From Idiomarina zobellii (lineage in GTDB: Bacteria > Pseudomonadota > Gammaproteobacteria > Enterobacterales > Alteromonadaceae), in the NCBI RefSeq assembly GCF_900100855.1, contig NZ_FNCB01000011.1:21321-85320 (forward strand): a stretch of 64,000 nucleotides of DNA. Reading direction: 5' to 3'. The translations under genes and the position numbers were made by a program. Under the pieces are notes generated by a model. It was not told the DNA's origin. It worked only from the letters and a program-made list of their open reading frames with translations, and made no database searches. Shown here one piece after another: positions 1-13,971 of the stretch (position 1 is the first letter of the stretch; the number at the start of each line of letters is the position of its first letter).

Positions 1-382
1 GGTAGCGGTGCAGGTGATGACGGGTGGAGATCCAGATCGAATGGTTGGATTTGCTTCCGGAAGCTTTCTCGTCGGTCAGCTGGTCGAAGTAATCGAAGAA
101 GCTGGCAGAAAGCTTGGTCCGATCATCCAATCCATGTCGTGACGACTCGCTTTCCAACAGCCGCTTTGCCCTGATGGCCTCAGCCTTCTGATTAACCGTC
201 TTGTTGTGCTCACGCTCCGCCGGAAGGCGGGGTTTGTCGTAGAGGAACAGGTTCAGGGGCTCATACGAGCGCTTCTGCGCCCGAGAACCGTTCTGGCCTG
301 TCTTGGAACCGTGGTAGTAGACCAGTCGCAAGGCACGGTGGCCGTTCTTGTCTGGTTCGCGTTTCTGGATAGTGATTTTCAT
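1..382 (-). CDS. Tyrosine recombinase/integrase, N-terminal part (runs off window)
   Basis: Reading the minus strand from the ATG at 382-380 gives 127 codons with no stop to the window edge, so only the N-terminus is present. A ribosome site (AAGGAG) sits 6-7 bases before the ATG. The protein begins MKITIQKREPDKNGHR, carries a basic arm-type segment with YEPLNLFLYDKPRLPAEREH and an IRAKRLLES helix, then FFDYFDQLTDE. This is the arm-binding plus SAM-like core-binding layout of integrases I know mainly from Bacteroidetes. The catalytic domain (R-H-R-Y) lies outside the window, so activity cannot be judged. It points away from the 3' end of mnmE and lies 169 bp from it, as island integrases often do. 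I infer it belongs to a genomic island inserted at mnmE. Confidence 0.8.
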   Translation of the reverse strand, partial: MKITIQKREPDKNGHRALRLVYYHGSKTGQNGSRAQKRSYEPLNLFLYDKPRLPAEREHNKTVNQKAEAIRAKRLLESESSRHGLDDRTKLSASFFDYFDQLTDEKASGSKSNHSIWISTRHHLHRY

Positions 383-395
383 GTTTGCTCCTTTT

Positions 396-441
396 GTGCT
401 CCGAGTGCTCCGAAAACTTATACTCGGAGCACACACGGAGC
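396..441. promoter_or_regulatory. Tandem and inverted repeats just upstream of the integrase
   Basis: GTGCTCCGA occurs twice in tandem (396-404 and 405-413). The 11-mer GTGCTCCGAGT (396-406) is perfectly inverted as ACTCGGAGCAC (422-432), with a further CGGAGC at 436-441. The array starts 14 bases before the integrase start codon on its 5' side. It could be an operator for autoregulation, an excisionase or arm-type site, or an attachment-site component. No function is proven by sequence. Confidence 0.5.
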
Positions 442-551
442 AAGAGGGGGCAAAACGGATCAAATTGCCTGCAAAGAAATAGAATAATTTTATTTATAAA
501 ACAAAGGCTTATTTGTATTTGATTGGATGCTTTTCGATCTTTTTGGCCGTT

Positions 552-569
552 TCACTTCCCGATGCAGAA
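552..569 (-). other. Candidate island attachment site at the mnmE 3' end
   Basis: The last 18 bases of mnmE read TTCTGCATCGGGAAGTGA. From memory this resembles the 3'-terminal mnmE (trmE/thdF) target used by SGI1-type islands, differing at a few positions. The reading frame of mnmE (F-C-I-G-K-stop) is intact. No second copy is seen within the window; the partner repeat would have to lie beyond the left edge. The assignment depends on the nearby integrase. Confidence 0.4.
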
Positions 570-1940
570 CGACCCAAAAATTTGGCCCAATAGGTCATCA
601 GAAGTGAATTCACCGGTTATTTCGTTCAGGTGTTGCTGCGTTAAACGTAGCTCTTCTGCGAGTATTTCACCGGCCATATTGGCTTCTAACTGTTCCTGAC
701 CTTGCAGCAAATGTGTTTTTGCCTTGGCAAGTGCGTCTAAATGACGGCGGCGTGCCATGAAGCTGCCTTCCGAAGTTGCATTATAACCGACGCAATGTTT
801 CAGGTGTTCGCGTAACAGCTCTATGCCGTGACCTGTTTTTGCTGACAAATGAACAACCGGAATACCGTTATGTTCATCAATACCCGTGGGCTCTTCGGAC
901 AAGTCGACTTTGTTACGAATAACGGTGTAAGGCATGTCGTCGGGCAGTTGGGCGAAAAACTCCGGCCAAATATCGTCAGGGTGTATTGCCGAGGTTTCCT
1001 GACTATCGACCATGAACAGTACACGATCGGCTTGGCGAATTTCGTCCCAGGCACGTTCAATGCCTATTTGCTCTACCTGATCCGGGCTTTCGCGTAAACC
1101 GGCCGTATCAATAATGTGTAACGGCATGCCGTCTATTTGAATGTGCTCACGCAATACGTCGCGAGTGGTGCCTGCAATTTCAGTGACTATGGCCGACTCA
1201 CGTCCGGCGAGCGCATTCAACAAGCTCGATTTACCGGCATTGGGGCGACCAGCAATAACAATACGCATGCCTTCGCGCATGAGTGTGCCTTGCTTGGCTT
1301 CTTGTTCTATATGGAACAGCTGGTCGATAATGTCAGCTAAATCGTTGGCGACTTTGCCGTCACTTAAAAAGTCGATTTCTTCATCGGGAAAATCGATAGC
1401 GGCTTCAACATACATACGAAGATGAATAACCGCATCAACGAGCTGATCGACCCGGTGAGAAAATTCGCCTTTTAAGCTTTGTAATGCGGCTTTTGCGGCT
1501 TGTTCAGAGTTGGTGTCGATAAGGTCGGCAATGGCCTCTGCCTGAGTTAAGTCGAGCTTGTCATTCATAAAAGCTCGTTCGCTGAACTCACCGGGGCGAG
1601 CAGGGCGAATACCAGGCATTTCCAGTATCGCTTTTATGATCATGTCGATTAATACCGGTCCGCCGTGCCCCTGAAGCTCTAAAACGTCTTCACCGGTAAA
1701 GGAATTAGGACCTTTGAAAAACAGCGCTATACCCTCGTCCAGTAACTCATTGTTACTGTCATAAAAGGGAAGGTATTCGGCTTTACGAGGTTTTGGGCAG
1801 TGGCCTAATAGCTGTTCGGCGACCTGGGTGGCAGCCGAACCACTAACACGGACAATACCAACACCACCGCGACCGGGTGGTGTCGCTTGAGCGACTATGG
1901 TGTCATCGCTAAAGGTATCGTCCATGTTGCTGTCTATCAT
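552..1940 (-). CDS. mnmE: tRNA uridine-5-carboxymethylaminomethyl modification GTPase MnmE
   Basis: MnmE works with MnmG to install cmnm5/nm5 groups on wobble uridine 34 of certain tRNAs. The 462 residues match the family length. An N-terminal tetrahydrofolate-binding region ([20 protein letters not shown]) is followed by helical and Ras-like G domains with P-loop GRPNAGKSS (about 230-238), DTAG and NKVD. The C-terminal FCIGK carries the conserved cysteine. A second in-frame ATG six codons in is possible; neither has a strong ribosome site. It lies 2 bp after yidC, the conserved end of the rpmH-rnpA-yidD-yidC-mnmE cluster. Its usual downstream partners are replaced by the integrase. Confidence 0.97.
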   Translation of the reverse strand: MIDSNMDDTFSDDTIVAQATPPGRGGVGIVRVSGSAATQVAEQLLGHCPKPRKAEYLPFYDSNNELLDEGIALFFKGPNSFTGEDVLELQGHGGPVLIDMIIKAILEMPGIRPARPGEFSERAFMNDKLDLTQAEAIADLIDTNSEQAAKAALQSLKGEFSHRVDQLVDAVIHLRMYVEAAIDFPDEEIDFLSDGKVANDLADIIDQLFHIEQEAKQGTLMREGMRIVIAGRPNAGKSSLLNALAGRESAIVTEIAGTTRDVLREHIQIDGMPLHIIDTAGLRESPDQVEQIGIERAWDEIRQADRVLFMVDSQETSAIHPDDIWPEFFAQLPDDMPYTVIRNKVDLSEEPTGIDEHNGIPVVHLSAKTGHGIELLREHLKHCVGYNATSEGSFMARRRHLDALAKAKTHLLQGQEQLEANMAGEILAEELRLTQQHLNEITGEFTSDDLLGQIFGSFCIGK

Positions 1941-1942
1941 GC

Positions 1943-3613
1943 TTATTTCTTCTTATTACCTCTTACCATCATGCCTTTCTTCTCTAGCCCACGGTAGATA
2001 ATCAGCATTTGTGCAATGGTAATTAAGTTACTGACTAACCAGTACAGTACCAGACCTGATGGGAACCACAGGAAGAATACGGTAAAGACAACAGGCATAT
2101 ACTGGAACAGTTTCTGTTGCATCGGGTCTGTTGCCGGCGTTGGCTGCAGACGTTGCATCAGGAACATACTAGCACCCATTAGTATAGGCAGTATGTAGTA
2201 AGGGTCTTTTGTCGATAAGTCCTGAATCCAGAAAATGAATTCTGAGTGGCGCAATTCGACGCTTTCCAGAAGTACCCAGTAAAGTGCCAGGAAGATAGGT
2301 AACTGCAACAGCATTGGCAAACAACCACCAAGAGGGTTCACTTTTTCTGTTTTGTACAGTTTCATCATTTCCTGAGACAGTTTCTGGCGGTCACTGTTGT
2401 AACGTTCACGAAGCTCAGTCATTTTCGGCTGCAGCATACGCATTTTCGCCATAGACACGTACTGTGCTTTGGTCAGCGGGAATAGCAGCGCTTTTACAAT
2501 AACCGTGGTTAAGATAATAGCCAGACCCCAGTTAATAACGATACTTTGTAAGAACTGAAGTAATTTGAAAATAGGTTGCGCTAACCACCAAAGGAAACCG
2601 TAGTCGACGGTTAAATCCAAGTGCTCGACTAACTGCGCCATTGAGTCCTGGTCTTTCGGACCCAAATACAGTTTAGATTCAATAGTTTCAGTGCTGTTTG
2701 GATTTACCTGAGTAGCAGGGTAAACCACACCGATAATAGCTTGCGAGCCATTGGCAACACGCGAGAATAAACGATTGGTTTGTTGCTGTGTTGGAATCCA
2801 TGCAGAAACAAAGTAGTGCTCCAGCATACTCACCCAACCGGTTTGAGAGGTGACATCAAGACGACTATCGAGCATGTCATCAAAGTCGTACTTCTCAAAC
2901 TTGTCGTCGTCGTGAGAATATGCCGCACCGAAATAAGTTGGCATTATCATGCTGCCACTTTCGCCAGTGCCCATTGAACGTTTTAACTGACCGTAGAACT
3001 GAGTACTTAAGGTGTCAGCAGAGTTGTTTTCAATTTCGAAACGAACATCAACGTCGTATTGACCCGGCGTAAAGGTGAATATCTTACGATAGACCACACC
3101 GCTTTCAGTGGTGTAAGTCAAAGGCACTTCGACTTTTTCAGACGTCGATGAATAATCCGTCTTTTCGTAACTGTATACGGCACGACCGTTTTTATTGTCG
3201 ATACCATCTGCGCCGATTAGTCCCGACTGAGCGACGTAAACAGCGTTTGATTCGTTTTGCAGTAGCTGAAAACGTTTATCAGAATTGAGCTCTTTTGCGA
3301 ACTGCAACAATTTTGCCGAAACAATATCACCACCACGGGTATCTATTTGTACGTCGAGTACATCGGTTTCAACATGAATAGTCGTTGCGCTCGAGGTTTT
3401 TGAGGCGCCTTCGGCTTCAGGCACATCGCTGGATGCAGCGACTGAACCACTTGGAACATCATTTGAGCCTGCGCTGTCAGCAGCTTGCTGCTGCGTAGAC
3501 TCAGAATTTGTTGGAGCCGTTGTACCTGGTGCCGATTCCACAACCCAATTTTGGTAAAGGAAAAATGACACCACTAAAAAGGCAATAAATAATATTGAAC
3601 GTGGCGAATTCAT
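1943..3613 (-). CDS. yidC: Membrane protein insertase YidC
   Basis: YidC inserts and folds inner-membrane proteins, alone or with SecYEG. The 556-residue protein has an N-terminal membrane anchor ([18 protein letters not shown]). A low-complexity Ser/Ala/Thr linker follows, then the large periplasmic beta-sandwich of the Gram-negative form and the conserved C-terminal insertase core with five membrane helices (segments such as [20 protein letters not shown] and a [24 protein letters not shown] stretch). The C-terminus is basic (RGNKKK). The start overlaps yidD by 4 bp (ATGA), indicating coupling. Confidence 0.97.
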   Translation of the reverse strand: MNSPRSILFIAFLVVSFFLYQNWVVESAPGTTAPTNSESTQQQAADSAGSNDVPSGSVAASSDVPEAEGASKTSSATTIHVETDVLDVQIDTRGGDIVSAKLLQFAKELNSDKRFQLLQNESNAVYVAQSGLIGADGIDNKNGRAVYSYEKTDYSSTSEKVEVPLTYTTESGVVYRKIFTFTPGQYDVDVRFEIENNSADTLSTQFYGQLKRSMGTGESGSMIMPTYFGAAYSHDDDKFEKYDFDDMLDSRLDVTSQTGWVSMLEHYFVSAWIPTQQQTNRLFSRVANGSQAIIGVVYPATQVNPNSTETIESKLYLGPKDQDSMAQLVEHLDLTVDYGFLWWLAQPIFKLLQFLQSIVINWGLAIILTTVIVKALLFPLTKAQYVSMAKMRMLQPKMTELRERYNSDRQKLSQEMMKLYKTEKVNPLGGCLPMLLQLPIFLALYWVLLESVELRHSEFIFWIQDLSTKDPYYILPILMGASMFLMQRLQPTPATDPMQQKLFQYMPVVFTVFFLWFPSGLVLYWLVSNLITIAQMLIIYRGLEKKGMMVRGNKKK

Positions 3614-3921
3614 AGTGATTTCGTCTCTGTTGGCTGTTTCGTTAATGATTGACTGTTATTTTCTGTTTTAGCTTTTTGTTCTTGCTCGCAAGGAGGGACG
3701 GGGTCGTAACCGCCCGGGTGACCGGGATGGCATTTACCGATTCGCTTGGTGGCAAGAAAAACTCCACGGATTGTACCGTGTTTTTCAATAGCCTCACAGG
3801 CGTAATGTGAACATGACGGATAAAATCGACAACGCGGTCCAAGTAACGGACTTATGACCCATTGGTAGATTTTAATTAGCGCGATTGGTACTGCACGCAG
3901 CGCTTTGCTAATTTTCGCCAT
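3610..3921 (-). CDS. yidD: Membrane protein insertion efficiency factor YidD
   Basis: A small 103-residue protein with the YidD/DUF37 hallmarks: an N-terminal amphipathic helix ([16 protein letters not shown]), the [15 protein letters not shown] cysteine motif, and GGYDPVPP near the end. In E. coli YidD helps YidC-dependent insertion. The gene starts 46 bp inside the end of rnpA and overlaps yidC by 4 bp, so the three genes are packed as one transcript. The C-terminal 20 residues are polar and look non-conserved. Confidence 0.93.
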   Translation of the reverse strand: MAKISKALRAVPIALIKIYQWVISPLLGPRCRFYPSCSHYACEAIEKHGTIRGVFLATKRIGKCHPGHPGGYDPVPPCEQEQKAKTENNSQSLTKQPTETKSL

Positions 3922-4250
3922 AAATAATTCAACGTATCCCGTAAAGCGGCGTTATCTTGCTCAACGATACCTGGCTTGGCAATAATAACAATGTCAAAAG
4001 CCGGTAGTTTATGTTGGCTTAAGCGAAAAGTCTCGCGCATTTGGCGTTTTATACGATTGCGATCAACAGCGCGTTTGGCTCGTTTCTTACTAATAGTAAC
4101 GCCGATGCGAGGATGGCCTTTCGTGTTGGGCGTTGCCAACATAGTAATGTGAGAAGTGACAGCTTTTACAGGAGGGTTTGAGAATACAGTCTGAAAGTCA
4201 GAGGGAGTTAGCAGACGTAACTCCCGTCCGTATGAGATACTCTTAAGCAC
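3876..4250 (-). CDS. rnpA: Ribonuclease P protein component
   Basis: Protein subunit of RNase P, which removes the 5' leader of pre-tRNAs. Its 124 residues include the RNR signature ([18 protein letters not shown]) and the hydrophobic patch [15 protein letters not shown] near the start. Translation appears to begin at a GTG that overlaps the last 8 bp of rpmH, the standard arrangement of this pair. The 3' end is shared with yidD over 46 bp. Confidence 0.95.
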   Translation of the reverse strand: MLKSISYGRELRLLTPSDFQTVFSNPPVKAVTSHITMLATPNTKGHPRIGVTISKKRAKRAVDRNRIKRQMRETFRLSQHKLPAFDIVIIAKPGIVEQDNAALRDTLNYLWRKLAKRCVQYQSR

Positions 4251-4377
4251 TCAATACTTTACGACCACGAGCACGGCGGCGAGCCAATACTTTACGGCCG
4301 TTTTTAGTTGCCATGCGAGCACGGAAACCGTGAGAGCGCTTGCGCTTTAATACGCTTGGTTGAAATGTTCTTTTCAT
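4243..4377 (-). CDS. rpmH: 50S ribosomal protein L34
   Basis: A 44-residue, very basic protein, [18 protein letters not shown] through GRKVLSA, identical in layout to bacterial L34. The ATG at 4377 is chosen over an in-frame start 20 codons upstream because L34 always begins MKRT(F/Y)QPS. It is the first gene of the leftward operon and diverges from dnaA. Confidence 0.97.
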   Translation of the reverse strand: MKRTFQPSVLKRKRSHGFRARMATKNGRKVLARRRARGRKVLSA

Positions 4378-4464
4378 AACTAATCTTCCATCGGTCAGTT
4401 TGCTAGTTCCCACGCTGGCCGAAAAAGTTGAAACCAAACGTGACGGGAATTTTTTAGAGCGCGG

Positions 4465-4493
4465 ATCTTACCGATCTTTTACCCGCTAGTCAA
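4465..4493 (-). promoter_or_regulatory. Sigma-70 promoter for rpmH operon
   Basis: On the minus strand TTGACT (-35), a 17-bp spacer and TAAGAT (-10) lie about 90 bp upstream of the rpmH start. Spacing and hexamers fit a strong housekeeping promoter, as expected for a ribosomal-protein operon. Confidence 0.6.
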
Positions 4494-4770
4494 CGACTAC
4501 GCGTGCATTTATTAGCCTTTTTCGCTGACTTTTTGACGATTTTCGCAAATTGACGTCATCCACAATTATATCGGTTAAGTTTTCTTTAATGTGGATAAAT
4601 TTTGAGTTATGCACTTTTTCTAATTTTTGTTTATTTTGTAATAGCGCTTTTAAAGCAAAATATGAGCCAGAGTTATAGCTCTTTATAAAATAAAAAATCC
4701 TTTATTTATGCCGTTTTCAACGCATTTTGACTAGCGGAAAGCGAATGACTGAAGTACAATCGATGAATAC

Positions 4771-4795
4771 TATAATAAATAAACGATCCAGGAGA
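4771..4795 (+). promoter_or_regulatory. dnaA -10 box and ribosome binding site
   Basis: A consensus TATAAT at 4771-4776 lies 25 bp before the GTG start codon, with AGGAGA at about 4790-4795. No good -35 is visible at standard spacing. The leader would be very short. Confidence 0.45.
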
Positions 4796-4800
4796 AGAGT

Positions 4801-6174
4801 GTGAATAATTCGCTTTGGCAACAATGTGCAGAGCGACTGCAATCGGAGCTTCCGTTACAGCAGTTCAACACGTGGATCAGACCACTTCAAGCCGAACAAA
4901 ACGGTGACACGCTTACCTTATTTGCGCCGAACATCTATTCGGTTGACTGGGTGCGCGACAAATACTTAAAAACCATTAACGACTACCTTTCAAACCTTTG
5001 TAATGGTGAAACCGCCCCGAATGTGGTTTTGAAAGTCGGTGAAGTCTCTAACGGCCGCTCTTCTTCAGTGGCATCGGTGCAAAAACGAGCAGCAGCTGTT
5101 CGTAAAAAAGCGACCGGTTTTTCGGGAAGTAGTAACGAGTCCGCGGAAGAATTTGAAAGCAATATCCACCCAGAGTACACCTTCGATAATTTCGTTGAAG
5201 GTAAATCGAATCAGTTAGCGCGCGCGGCAGCTATTCAGGTTGCTGAGAACCCTGGTGGTGTCTATAACCCGTTATTTGTCTACGGTGGTACGGGTCTCGG
5301 TAAGACGCACTTATTACACGCTGTCGGTAATGGCATTATGGCGCATAAAAAAGGTGCCAAAGTGTTCTATATTAGAGCAGAGCGTTTTGTTCAGGACATG
5401 GTTAACTCCATCAGAAACAGTTCAACGAACGAGTTTAAGCGTTATTATCGGTCGGTCGATGCTTTGCTAATTGATGACATTCAGTTTTTTGCGAATAAAA
5501 AAGGGTCTCAGGAAGAGTTTTTCCATACCTTTAACGCCTTGCTCGAGGGGAATCAGCAAATAATCATGACCAGCGACCATTACCCGAAAGAAATAGAAGG
5601 GGTGGAGGACCGCTTAAAGTCACGTTTTGGTTGGGGACTGACCATTGCCATAGAGCCACCCGAGCTGGAAACACGGGTGGCTATTTTAATGCGCAAGGCG
5701 GAAGAACGTGGTTTAAATATGCCGCATGAAGTAGCGTTTTTTATCGCAAAGCGACTACGCTCCAATGTTCGTGAATTAGAAGGTGCTTTGAATCGAGTTG
5801 TTGCAAATGTCCAACTGACCGGTCGTCCAATAACCATCGATTTTGTGAGAGAAGCATTACGAGACCTTATCGCAGCGCAGGAAAAACTGGTTACTATTGA
5901 TAATATTCAAAAGACGGTGGCTGAGTACTACAACATTAAGTTGGCTGATATCCTGTCAAAACGTCGTAGCCGATCGGTGGCAAGGCCAAGACAATTAGCA
6001 ATGGCGTTAGCTAAAGAGTTGACCAACCACAGCTTGCCGGAAATAGGGGACGCGTTCGGTGGTCGGGATCACACAACTGTGCTCCATGCGTGTCGAAAAA
6101 TACAAGAATTAAAAGATGCTCAGAACGACATAAAAGAAGATTATCGTAATTTAATACGGACGTTGTCGTCTTAA
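4801..6174 (+). CDS. dnaA: Chromosomal replication initiator DnaA
   Basis: DnaA binds TTATNCACA boxes and melts the origin as an ATP-bound oligomer. The 457-residue protein starts at a GTG preceded by AGGAGA. Domain I begins [22 protein letters not shown] variable serine-rich linker follows, then the AAA+ domain with Walker [14 protein letters not shown] and Walker B LLIDDIQF. The C-terminal helix-turn-helix DNA-binding domain carries the signature [15 protein letters not shown]. It heads dnaA-dnaN-recF-gyrB. Confidence 0.98.
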   Translation: MNNSLWQQCAERLQSELPLQQFNTWIRPLQAEQNGDTLTLFAPNIYSVDWVRDKYLKTINDYLSNLCNGETAPNVVLKVGEVSNGRSSSVASVQKRAAAVRKKATGFSGSSNESAEEFESNIHPEYTFDNFVEGKSNQLARAAAIQVAENPGGVYNPLFVYGGTGLGKTHLLHAVGNGIMAHKKGAKVFYIRAERFVQDMVNSIRNSSTNEFKRYYRSVDALLIDDIQFFANKKGSQEEFFHTFNALLEGNQQIIMTSDHYPKEIEGVEDRLKSRFGWGLTIAIEPPELETRVAILMRKAEERGLNMPHEVAFFIAKRLRSNVRELEGALNRVVANVQLTGRPITIDFVREALRDLIAAQEKLVTIDNIQKTVAEYYNIKLADILSKRRSRSVARPRQLAMALAKELTNHSLPEIGDAFGGRDHTTVLHACRKIQELKDAQNDIKEDYRNLIRTLSS

Positions 6175-6202
6175 GCATGTCGTCATTACAGGGGAATGAG
6201 TC

Positions 6203-7306
6203 ATGAAATTTTCTATCAATCGCGATGCGTTTTTAAAGCCACTGCAAGTTGTTAGTGGCGCAGTAGAAAGACGTCACACTTTACCTATTCTTGCTAACTT
6301 ATTGTTACAGGTTGAGAACGGTCAGTTGAAACTGACAGGTACGGACCTGGAAGTAGAACTGGTGTCGTCTGTAGCGCTAGAGTCGGCAGATATGGATGCA
6401 TCGGTAACAGTGCCAGCTAAAAAGCTAGTGGACATTGTGCGTAGTTTACCCGATGGCTCTGTTATTGAATTTACTGCTGAAGGCGACAGCGCAACCGTAA
6501 AATCCGGCCGCAGTAAATTTAAACTCAGCACCCTGTCTGCTGATGATTTCCCGAATATTGACGACTGGAAAAGCGATATCCAGCTGGTGACAGAGCAAGG
6601 TATTTTAAAAGACTTAATGGAGAAAACACATTTCTCCATGGCAAATCAGGATGTTCGCTATTATTTAAACGGTATGTTGTTCGAAACGGACAGCGGTATG
6701 CTGCGCTCGGTCGCAACTGACGGCCACCGTTTGGCGATGAGCACCTGTGCCATCGACCAGCCGGGCTTAACTCAAAGACAGGTGATTGTTCCAAGAAAGG
6801 GGGTGGTTGAACTACTTCGTTTACTAGGCGATGACGAACACGAAGTTACGGTGTCTATCGGTAATAATCATATTCGTGTTGAAACACCTGAGCTTATGTT
6901 CACCAGTAAATTAGTAGACGGCCGATTCCCTGACTACCGTCGTGTATTACCTAGCGGCGGTGATAAAGTGGTTGTGGCTGACCGCGATATTTTACGCCAT
7001 GCATTCAGTCGCGCCTCTATTTTATCGAATGAAAAATTCAGAGGCGTTCGCTTAAACTTAAGTTCGGGTGAGCTTTGCATTACCGCAACTAACCCAGAGC
7101 AAGAGCAAGCGGAAGAAATTATTGAGGTCGACTACCAGGGCGATGACTTGGAAATCGGTTTCAACGTTAGTTACTTACTTGATGTCATGAGCAACATTGA
7201 TGAGGAACAGGTATCTTTCACACTGTCAGACTCTAACAGCAGTGCATTGATTGAGCCGCAGCATGATGACTCATGTTGTTATGTAATAATGCCAATGCGC
7301 CTGTAA
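6203..7306 (+). CDS. dnaN: DNA polymerase III sliding clamp (beta subunit)
   Basis: The beta clamp encircles DNA and tethers polymerase III and other clamp-binding proteins. The length of 367 residues equals the family norm. The N-terminus MKFSINRDAFLKPLQVVSGAVE and C-terminus YVIMPMRL are diagnostic. A ribosome site (AGGGGA) precedes the ATG. It lies 28 bp after dnaA and 11 bp before recF. Confidence 0.98.
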   Translation: MKFSINRDAFLKPLQVVSGAVERRHTLPILANLLLQVENGQLKLTGTDLEVELVSSVALESADMDASVTVPAKKLVDIVRSLPDGSVIEFTAEGDSATVKSGRSKFKLSTLSADDFPNIDDWKSDIQLVTEQGILKDLMEKTHFSMANQDVRYYLNGMLFETDSGMLRSVATDGHRLAMSTCAIDQPGLTQRQVIVPRKGVVELLRLLGDDEHEVTVSIGNNHIRVETPELMFTSKLVDGRFPDYRRVLPSGGDKVVVADRDILRHAFSRASILSNEKFRGVRLNLSSGELCITATNPEQEQAEEIIEVDYQGDDLEIGFNVSYLLDVMSNIDEEQVSFTLSDSNSSALIEPQHDDSCCYVIMPMRL

Positions 7307-7317
7307 TATCATCATAG

Positions 7318-10816
<3,499 letters not shown>

Positions 10817-10837
10817 TCAGTTAGTAATGATACAAAA

Positions 10838-10869
10838 AAGGCGGCTTCCGTTTCCGGAGCCGCCTTTTT
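10838..10869. terminator. Bidirectional terminator between gyrB and glyS
   Basis: AAGGCGGCT pairs with AGCCGCCTT in a G+C-rich hairpin, with A-run and T-run on either side, between the convergent gyrB and glyS genes. Both strands would make an intrinsic terminator. Confidence 0.85.
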
Positions 10870-10886
10870 CTTTGCCTACTAAATAG

Positions 10887-12953
10887 TTATTGCAGTAATG
10901 AAATATCCGCTATTTCCAGGAACAGTTGGCGTAAACGGTACAGTAAATTCAAGCGGTTAAGCCGGATATCATCCTGTTCAGCATTCACCATGACGTGCTC
11001 GAAGAATTCATCCACAGGCTCTTTCAAGTTAGACAGTTGCGTCAGGGCATCGGTGTAGTTACCGTCCTGAATAAGCGGTTTAACCGTTTGCTCTGTTTCG
11101 TCTAGCAACTGATACAAAGCTTTTTCAGGGGCTTCGTTTAAAAGGTTTGGTTGAACCTTACCGTCTATCGATTCCTTAGATTTTGCCAGTATATTACCTA
11201 CGCGTTTATTCGCGGCAGCTAAGCTTTCTGCGGAATCCAGCGATTTAAACGCTTCAACGGCTTTAACGCGTCTGTCGAAATCGACCGGTTTTGACGGAGA
11301 GCGAGCAAGCACTGCCTGAATGACGTCAACCGAAATACCTTGCTCTTGATACCATGGACGGAAACGACCCAGCAGGAAGTCGAAGACATCGGCTTTTACC
11401 GTTTGGTTAGACAGCTTGTCTCCAAAACCTTCGGCCGAGGCCGATAAAAGCTCATTTAAATCGAGCGGTAAATCACGCTCGACCAATGTGCGTAAAAGCC
11501 CAAGTGCAGCACGTCGCAGAGCGAATGGGTCGCGGTCACCTTTTGGCACTTGGCCAATACCGAAAATACCGACTAGGGTATCTAGCTTATCTGCAAGCGC
11601 AACAGCGCACGCTTCTTTGCTTTCGGGTAAATGGTCGCCCGAGAAACGAGGCCAGTAGTGTTGCTCTATAGCCTCTGCAACTCTGGCAGTTTCGCCATCA
11701 TTAAGCGCGTAGTGTTTACCCATAACGCCTTGAGTTTCGGGGAATTCTGAGACCATATCGGAAACCAAGTCGGCCTTACACAGCAGACCAGCGCGTTCAG
11801 CTGCTTGAGCGTCCGCTTTAAGAAGCGACGCAATTTTCCCTGCCAACTCAGCGATACGACGAGCTTTGTCGCCAATACTACCAAGTTGCTTCTGGAAAAG
11901 AACCGAGTCGAGTTTAGCGACTCGCGACTCAAGAGACTGCTTCTTGTCGGACTCAAAGAAAAACTGAGCGTCAGCCAGGCGAGGGCGAATAACTTTCTCG
12001 TTGCCATGAATGATTTGCTGCGGGTCGCGACTTTCAATATTCGTAATGAATATGAATTGCGGCAGTAACTGGCCGTTACCGTCCTCGACCGGGAAGTAAC
12101 GTTGGTCATCTTTCATGGTGACAATAAGCGGCTCTTTAGGTACGTCCAAAAAGCCTTTATCAAAACTTGCCGTTAAAGCAACTGGCCATTCGACTAATGC
12201 AGCCACTTCTTCGACTAAATCATCGTCCTGAATAACGCGACCACCAAGTTCGTTTGCTAAGCGCGTTACTTCGGACTGGATAATATCAATGCGCTCTTCG
12301 AAGTTAGCGATCACTTTCGCTGCACGCAGATTGCTTAAGTAGTTGTCGACATGATCAAGCTCGAAACCTTGTTTGGAATGGAAGCGATGCCCTTGAATAA
12401 AACGAGCGCTTTTCGTTTCCAATACTTCGGCATCAATGAGTTCATCGCCAAGCATGACTGTCAGTGTGTGTACCGGACGAATAAATTGAGCCGTACTGTC
12501 TCCCCAGCGCATGGGCTTAGGAATAGGCAGTGTCTTAATCGCTGACTCAATAAAACCTTGCGCTAACTGCTTTAAAGACTGGCCTTTAACCGTTGCTTTA
12601 TGAAGTAGCCATTCGCCTTTATCGGTCTTTAAGCGCTCAGCCTGGTCAACCGTAATGCCATTAGAGCGAGCCCAGCCTTCTGCTGCCTTGGTCGGATTAC
12701 CTGCATCATCAAAGGCAACGTTAACCGCAGGACCTCGTTTTTCTACAACTTTGTCCTGTTGTTCTGTCTCTACCTGATTCACAAGCACCGCTAAACGACG
12801 TGGTGTCGCATAAGCGTCTATGCTCCCGAAAGACAGCTCAGCCGATTCTAAACCTGCTTGTATGCCCGACTTAAAACTATCACGTAATGCTCTTAAAGCC
12901 TTTGGAGGAAGCTCTTCCGTGCCTAACTCAATCAGTAAATTGTCTTTATTCAC
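10887..12953 (-). CDS. glyS: Glycyl-tRNA synthetase beta subunit
   Basis: Beta chain of the alpha2beta2 glycyl-tRNA synthetase; it binds tRNA-Gly while the alpha chain activates glycine. The 688-residue length matches the family. Diagnostic stretches are [18 protein letters not shown] at the start, [14 protein letters not shown] in the middle and a C-terminal region ending [15 protein letters not shown]. It lies 13 bp after glyQ in the usual alpha-beta order. Confidence 0.97.
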   Translation of the reverse strand: MNKDNLLIELGTEELPPKALRALRDSFKSGIQAGLESAELSFGSIDAYATPRRLAVLVNQVETEQQDKVVEKRGPAVNVAFDDAGNPTKAAEGWARSNGITVDQAERLKTDKGEWLLHKATVKGQSLKQLAQGFIESAIKTLPIPKPMRWGDSTAQFIRPVHTLTVMLGDELIDAEVLETKSARFIQGHRFHSKQGFELDHVDNYLSNLRAAKVIANFEERIDIIQSEVTRLANELGGRVIQDDDLVEEVAALVEWPVALTASFDKGFLDVPKEPLIVTMKDDQRYFPVEDGNGQLLPQFIFITNIESRDPQQIIHGNEKVIRPRLADAQFFFESDKKQSLESRVAKLDSVLFQKQLGSIGDKARRIAELAGKIASLLKADAQAAERAGLLCKADLVSDMVSEFPETQGVMGKHYALNDGETARVAEAIEQHYWPRFSGDHLPESKEACAVALADKLDTLVGIFGIGQVPKGDRDPFALRRAALGLLRTLVERDLPLDLNELLSASAEGFGDKLSNQTVKADVFDFLLGRFRPWYQEQGISVDVIQAVLARSPSKPVDFDRRVKAVEAFKSLDSAESLAAANKRVGNILAKSKESIDGKVQPNLLNEAPEKALYQLLDETEQTVKPLIQDGNYTDALTQLSNLKEPVDEFFEHVMVNAEQDDIRLNRLNLLYRLRQLFLEIADISLLQ

Positions 12954-12966
12954 AGCTATGCTCTCC

Positions 12967-13878
12967 TTAGTCTTCGGCTTTCTTGTCGGCCAGAGGGAAG
13001 CCTAACGCTTCTCGTGCCTGATAATAAGTTTCAGCAACTGCCTTAGCCATGGTACGTACTCGCAATATATAACGTTGCCTTTCGGTTACGGAGATTGCGT
13101 GTCTGGCGTCCAACAAATTGAATGCATGAGAGGCTCGCATGACTTGCTCGTAAGCTGGGAGTGGCAATGCTTTCTCTATGAGTAATTCACATTCTTTTTC
13201 GCAGTCTTCAAAGCGCTGAAAAAGAACATCGACATCGGCATACTCGAAGTTATAAGTCGACTGCTCAACCTCATTTTGATGGAACACGTCGCGGTACAGA
13301 ATTTTACCGCGTGGGCCGTCTGTCCAAACTAAGTCGTAAATGCTGTCCACGCCTTGAATATACATTGCCAGGCGTTCAAGGCCGTAAGTAATTTCGCCGG
13401 CAACCGGGCGACACTCTAAACCACCGACTTGCTGGAAGTAGGTGAACTGGGTGACTTCCATACCATTGAGCCATACTTCCCAGCCTAAGCCCCAGGCGCC
13501 CAGAGTAGGCGATTCCCAGTTATCTTCTACAAAGCGTATGTCGTGAGTTAGCGTATCAAAGCCCAACAGTTCCAGAGAGCCCAAATAAAGCTCCTGAATG
13601 TACTTGGGCGACGGCTTCATAATGACCTGAAACTGGTAATAGTGCTGAAGGCGGTTTGGGTTTTCGCCGTAGCGGCCGTCTGTTGGACGGCGGCAGGGCT
13701 GCACATACGCAAAGCTGGCAGGCTCTGGCCCTAAAGAGCGTAAGAATGTCATGGGATGGAATGTACCTGCACCCACTTCCATATCGAGCGGTTGCACTAC
13801 CGCACATCCTTGCTGAGCCCAGTAATCTTGTAAGGCTAAAATAAGCCCCTGAAAGGTTTTTACATCGTATTTCGACAT
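12967..13878 (-). CDS. glyQ: Glycyl-tRNA synthetase alpha subunit
   Basis: Catalytic class II subunit, 303 residues. The start [20 protein letters not shown] and the segment [19 protein letters not shown] are hallmark sequences, followed by class II motifs 2 and 3. It is first in the glyQ-glyS pair and diverges from tag; this glyS-glyQ-tag neighbourhood also lies near the origin in Pseudomonas. Confidence 0.97.
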   Translation of the reverse strand: MSKYDVKTFQGLILALQDYWAQQGCAVVQPLDMEVGAGTFHPMTFLRSLGPEPASFAYVQPCRRPTDGRYGENPNRLQHYYQFQVIMKPSPKYIQELYLGSLELLGFDTLTHDIRFVEDNWESPTLGAWGLGWEVWLNGMEVTQFTYFQQVGGLECRPVAGEITYGLERLAMYIQGVDSIYDLVWTDGPRGKILYRDVFHQNEVEQSTYNFEYADVDVLFQRFEDCEKECELLIEKALPLPAYEQVMRASHAFNLLDARHAISVTERQRYILRVRTMAKAVAETYYQAREALGFPLADKKAED

Positions 13879-13971
13879 ACGCTTTCTCTGCTTTGTTATT
13901 TGTGGTTGACCGATGGTCGAAAAATATGCGTAGATTATACCCTCTGAAGCGCCTTGGTTATAGGGGATGAC

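Larger units (their letters stand above)
4438..4800. other. rpmH-dnaA spacer with DnaA boxes; candidate oriC or dnaA control region
   Basis: This divergent spacer holds one perfect DnaA box on the minus strand (TTATCCACA, 4598-4590) and two one-mismatch boxes: TCATCCACA (4556-4564) and TTATGCACT (4607-4615). An A+T-rich stretch follows (about 4616-4720). GATC occurs near 4463, 4473 and 4785. In Pseudomonas the origin lies exactly here; in Vibrio and enterics it lies near mnmG. Three boxes are few for a complete oriC, so this may only be the DnaA-autoregulated promoter region. Origin proximity of the locus is supported by the parS-like sites nearby. Confidence 0.5.

Noticed and set aside
206..487. 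93-codon plus-strand frame over the left edge
   Set aside because: It lies antisense to the integrase frame, which has a better ribosome site and recognisable integrase sequence.
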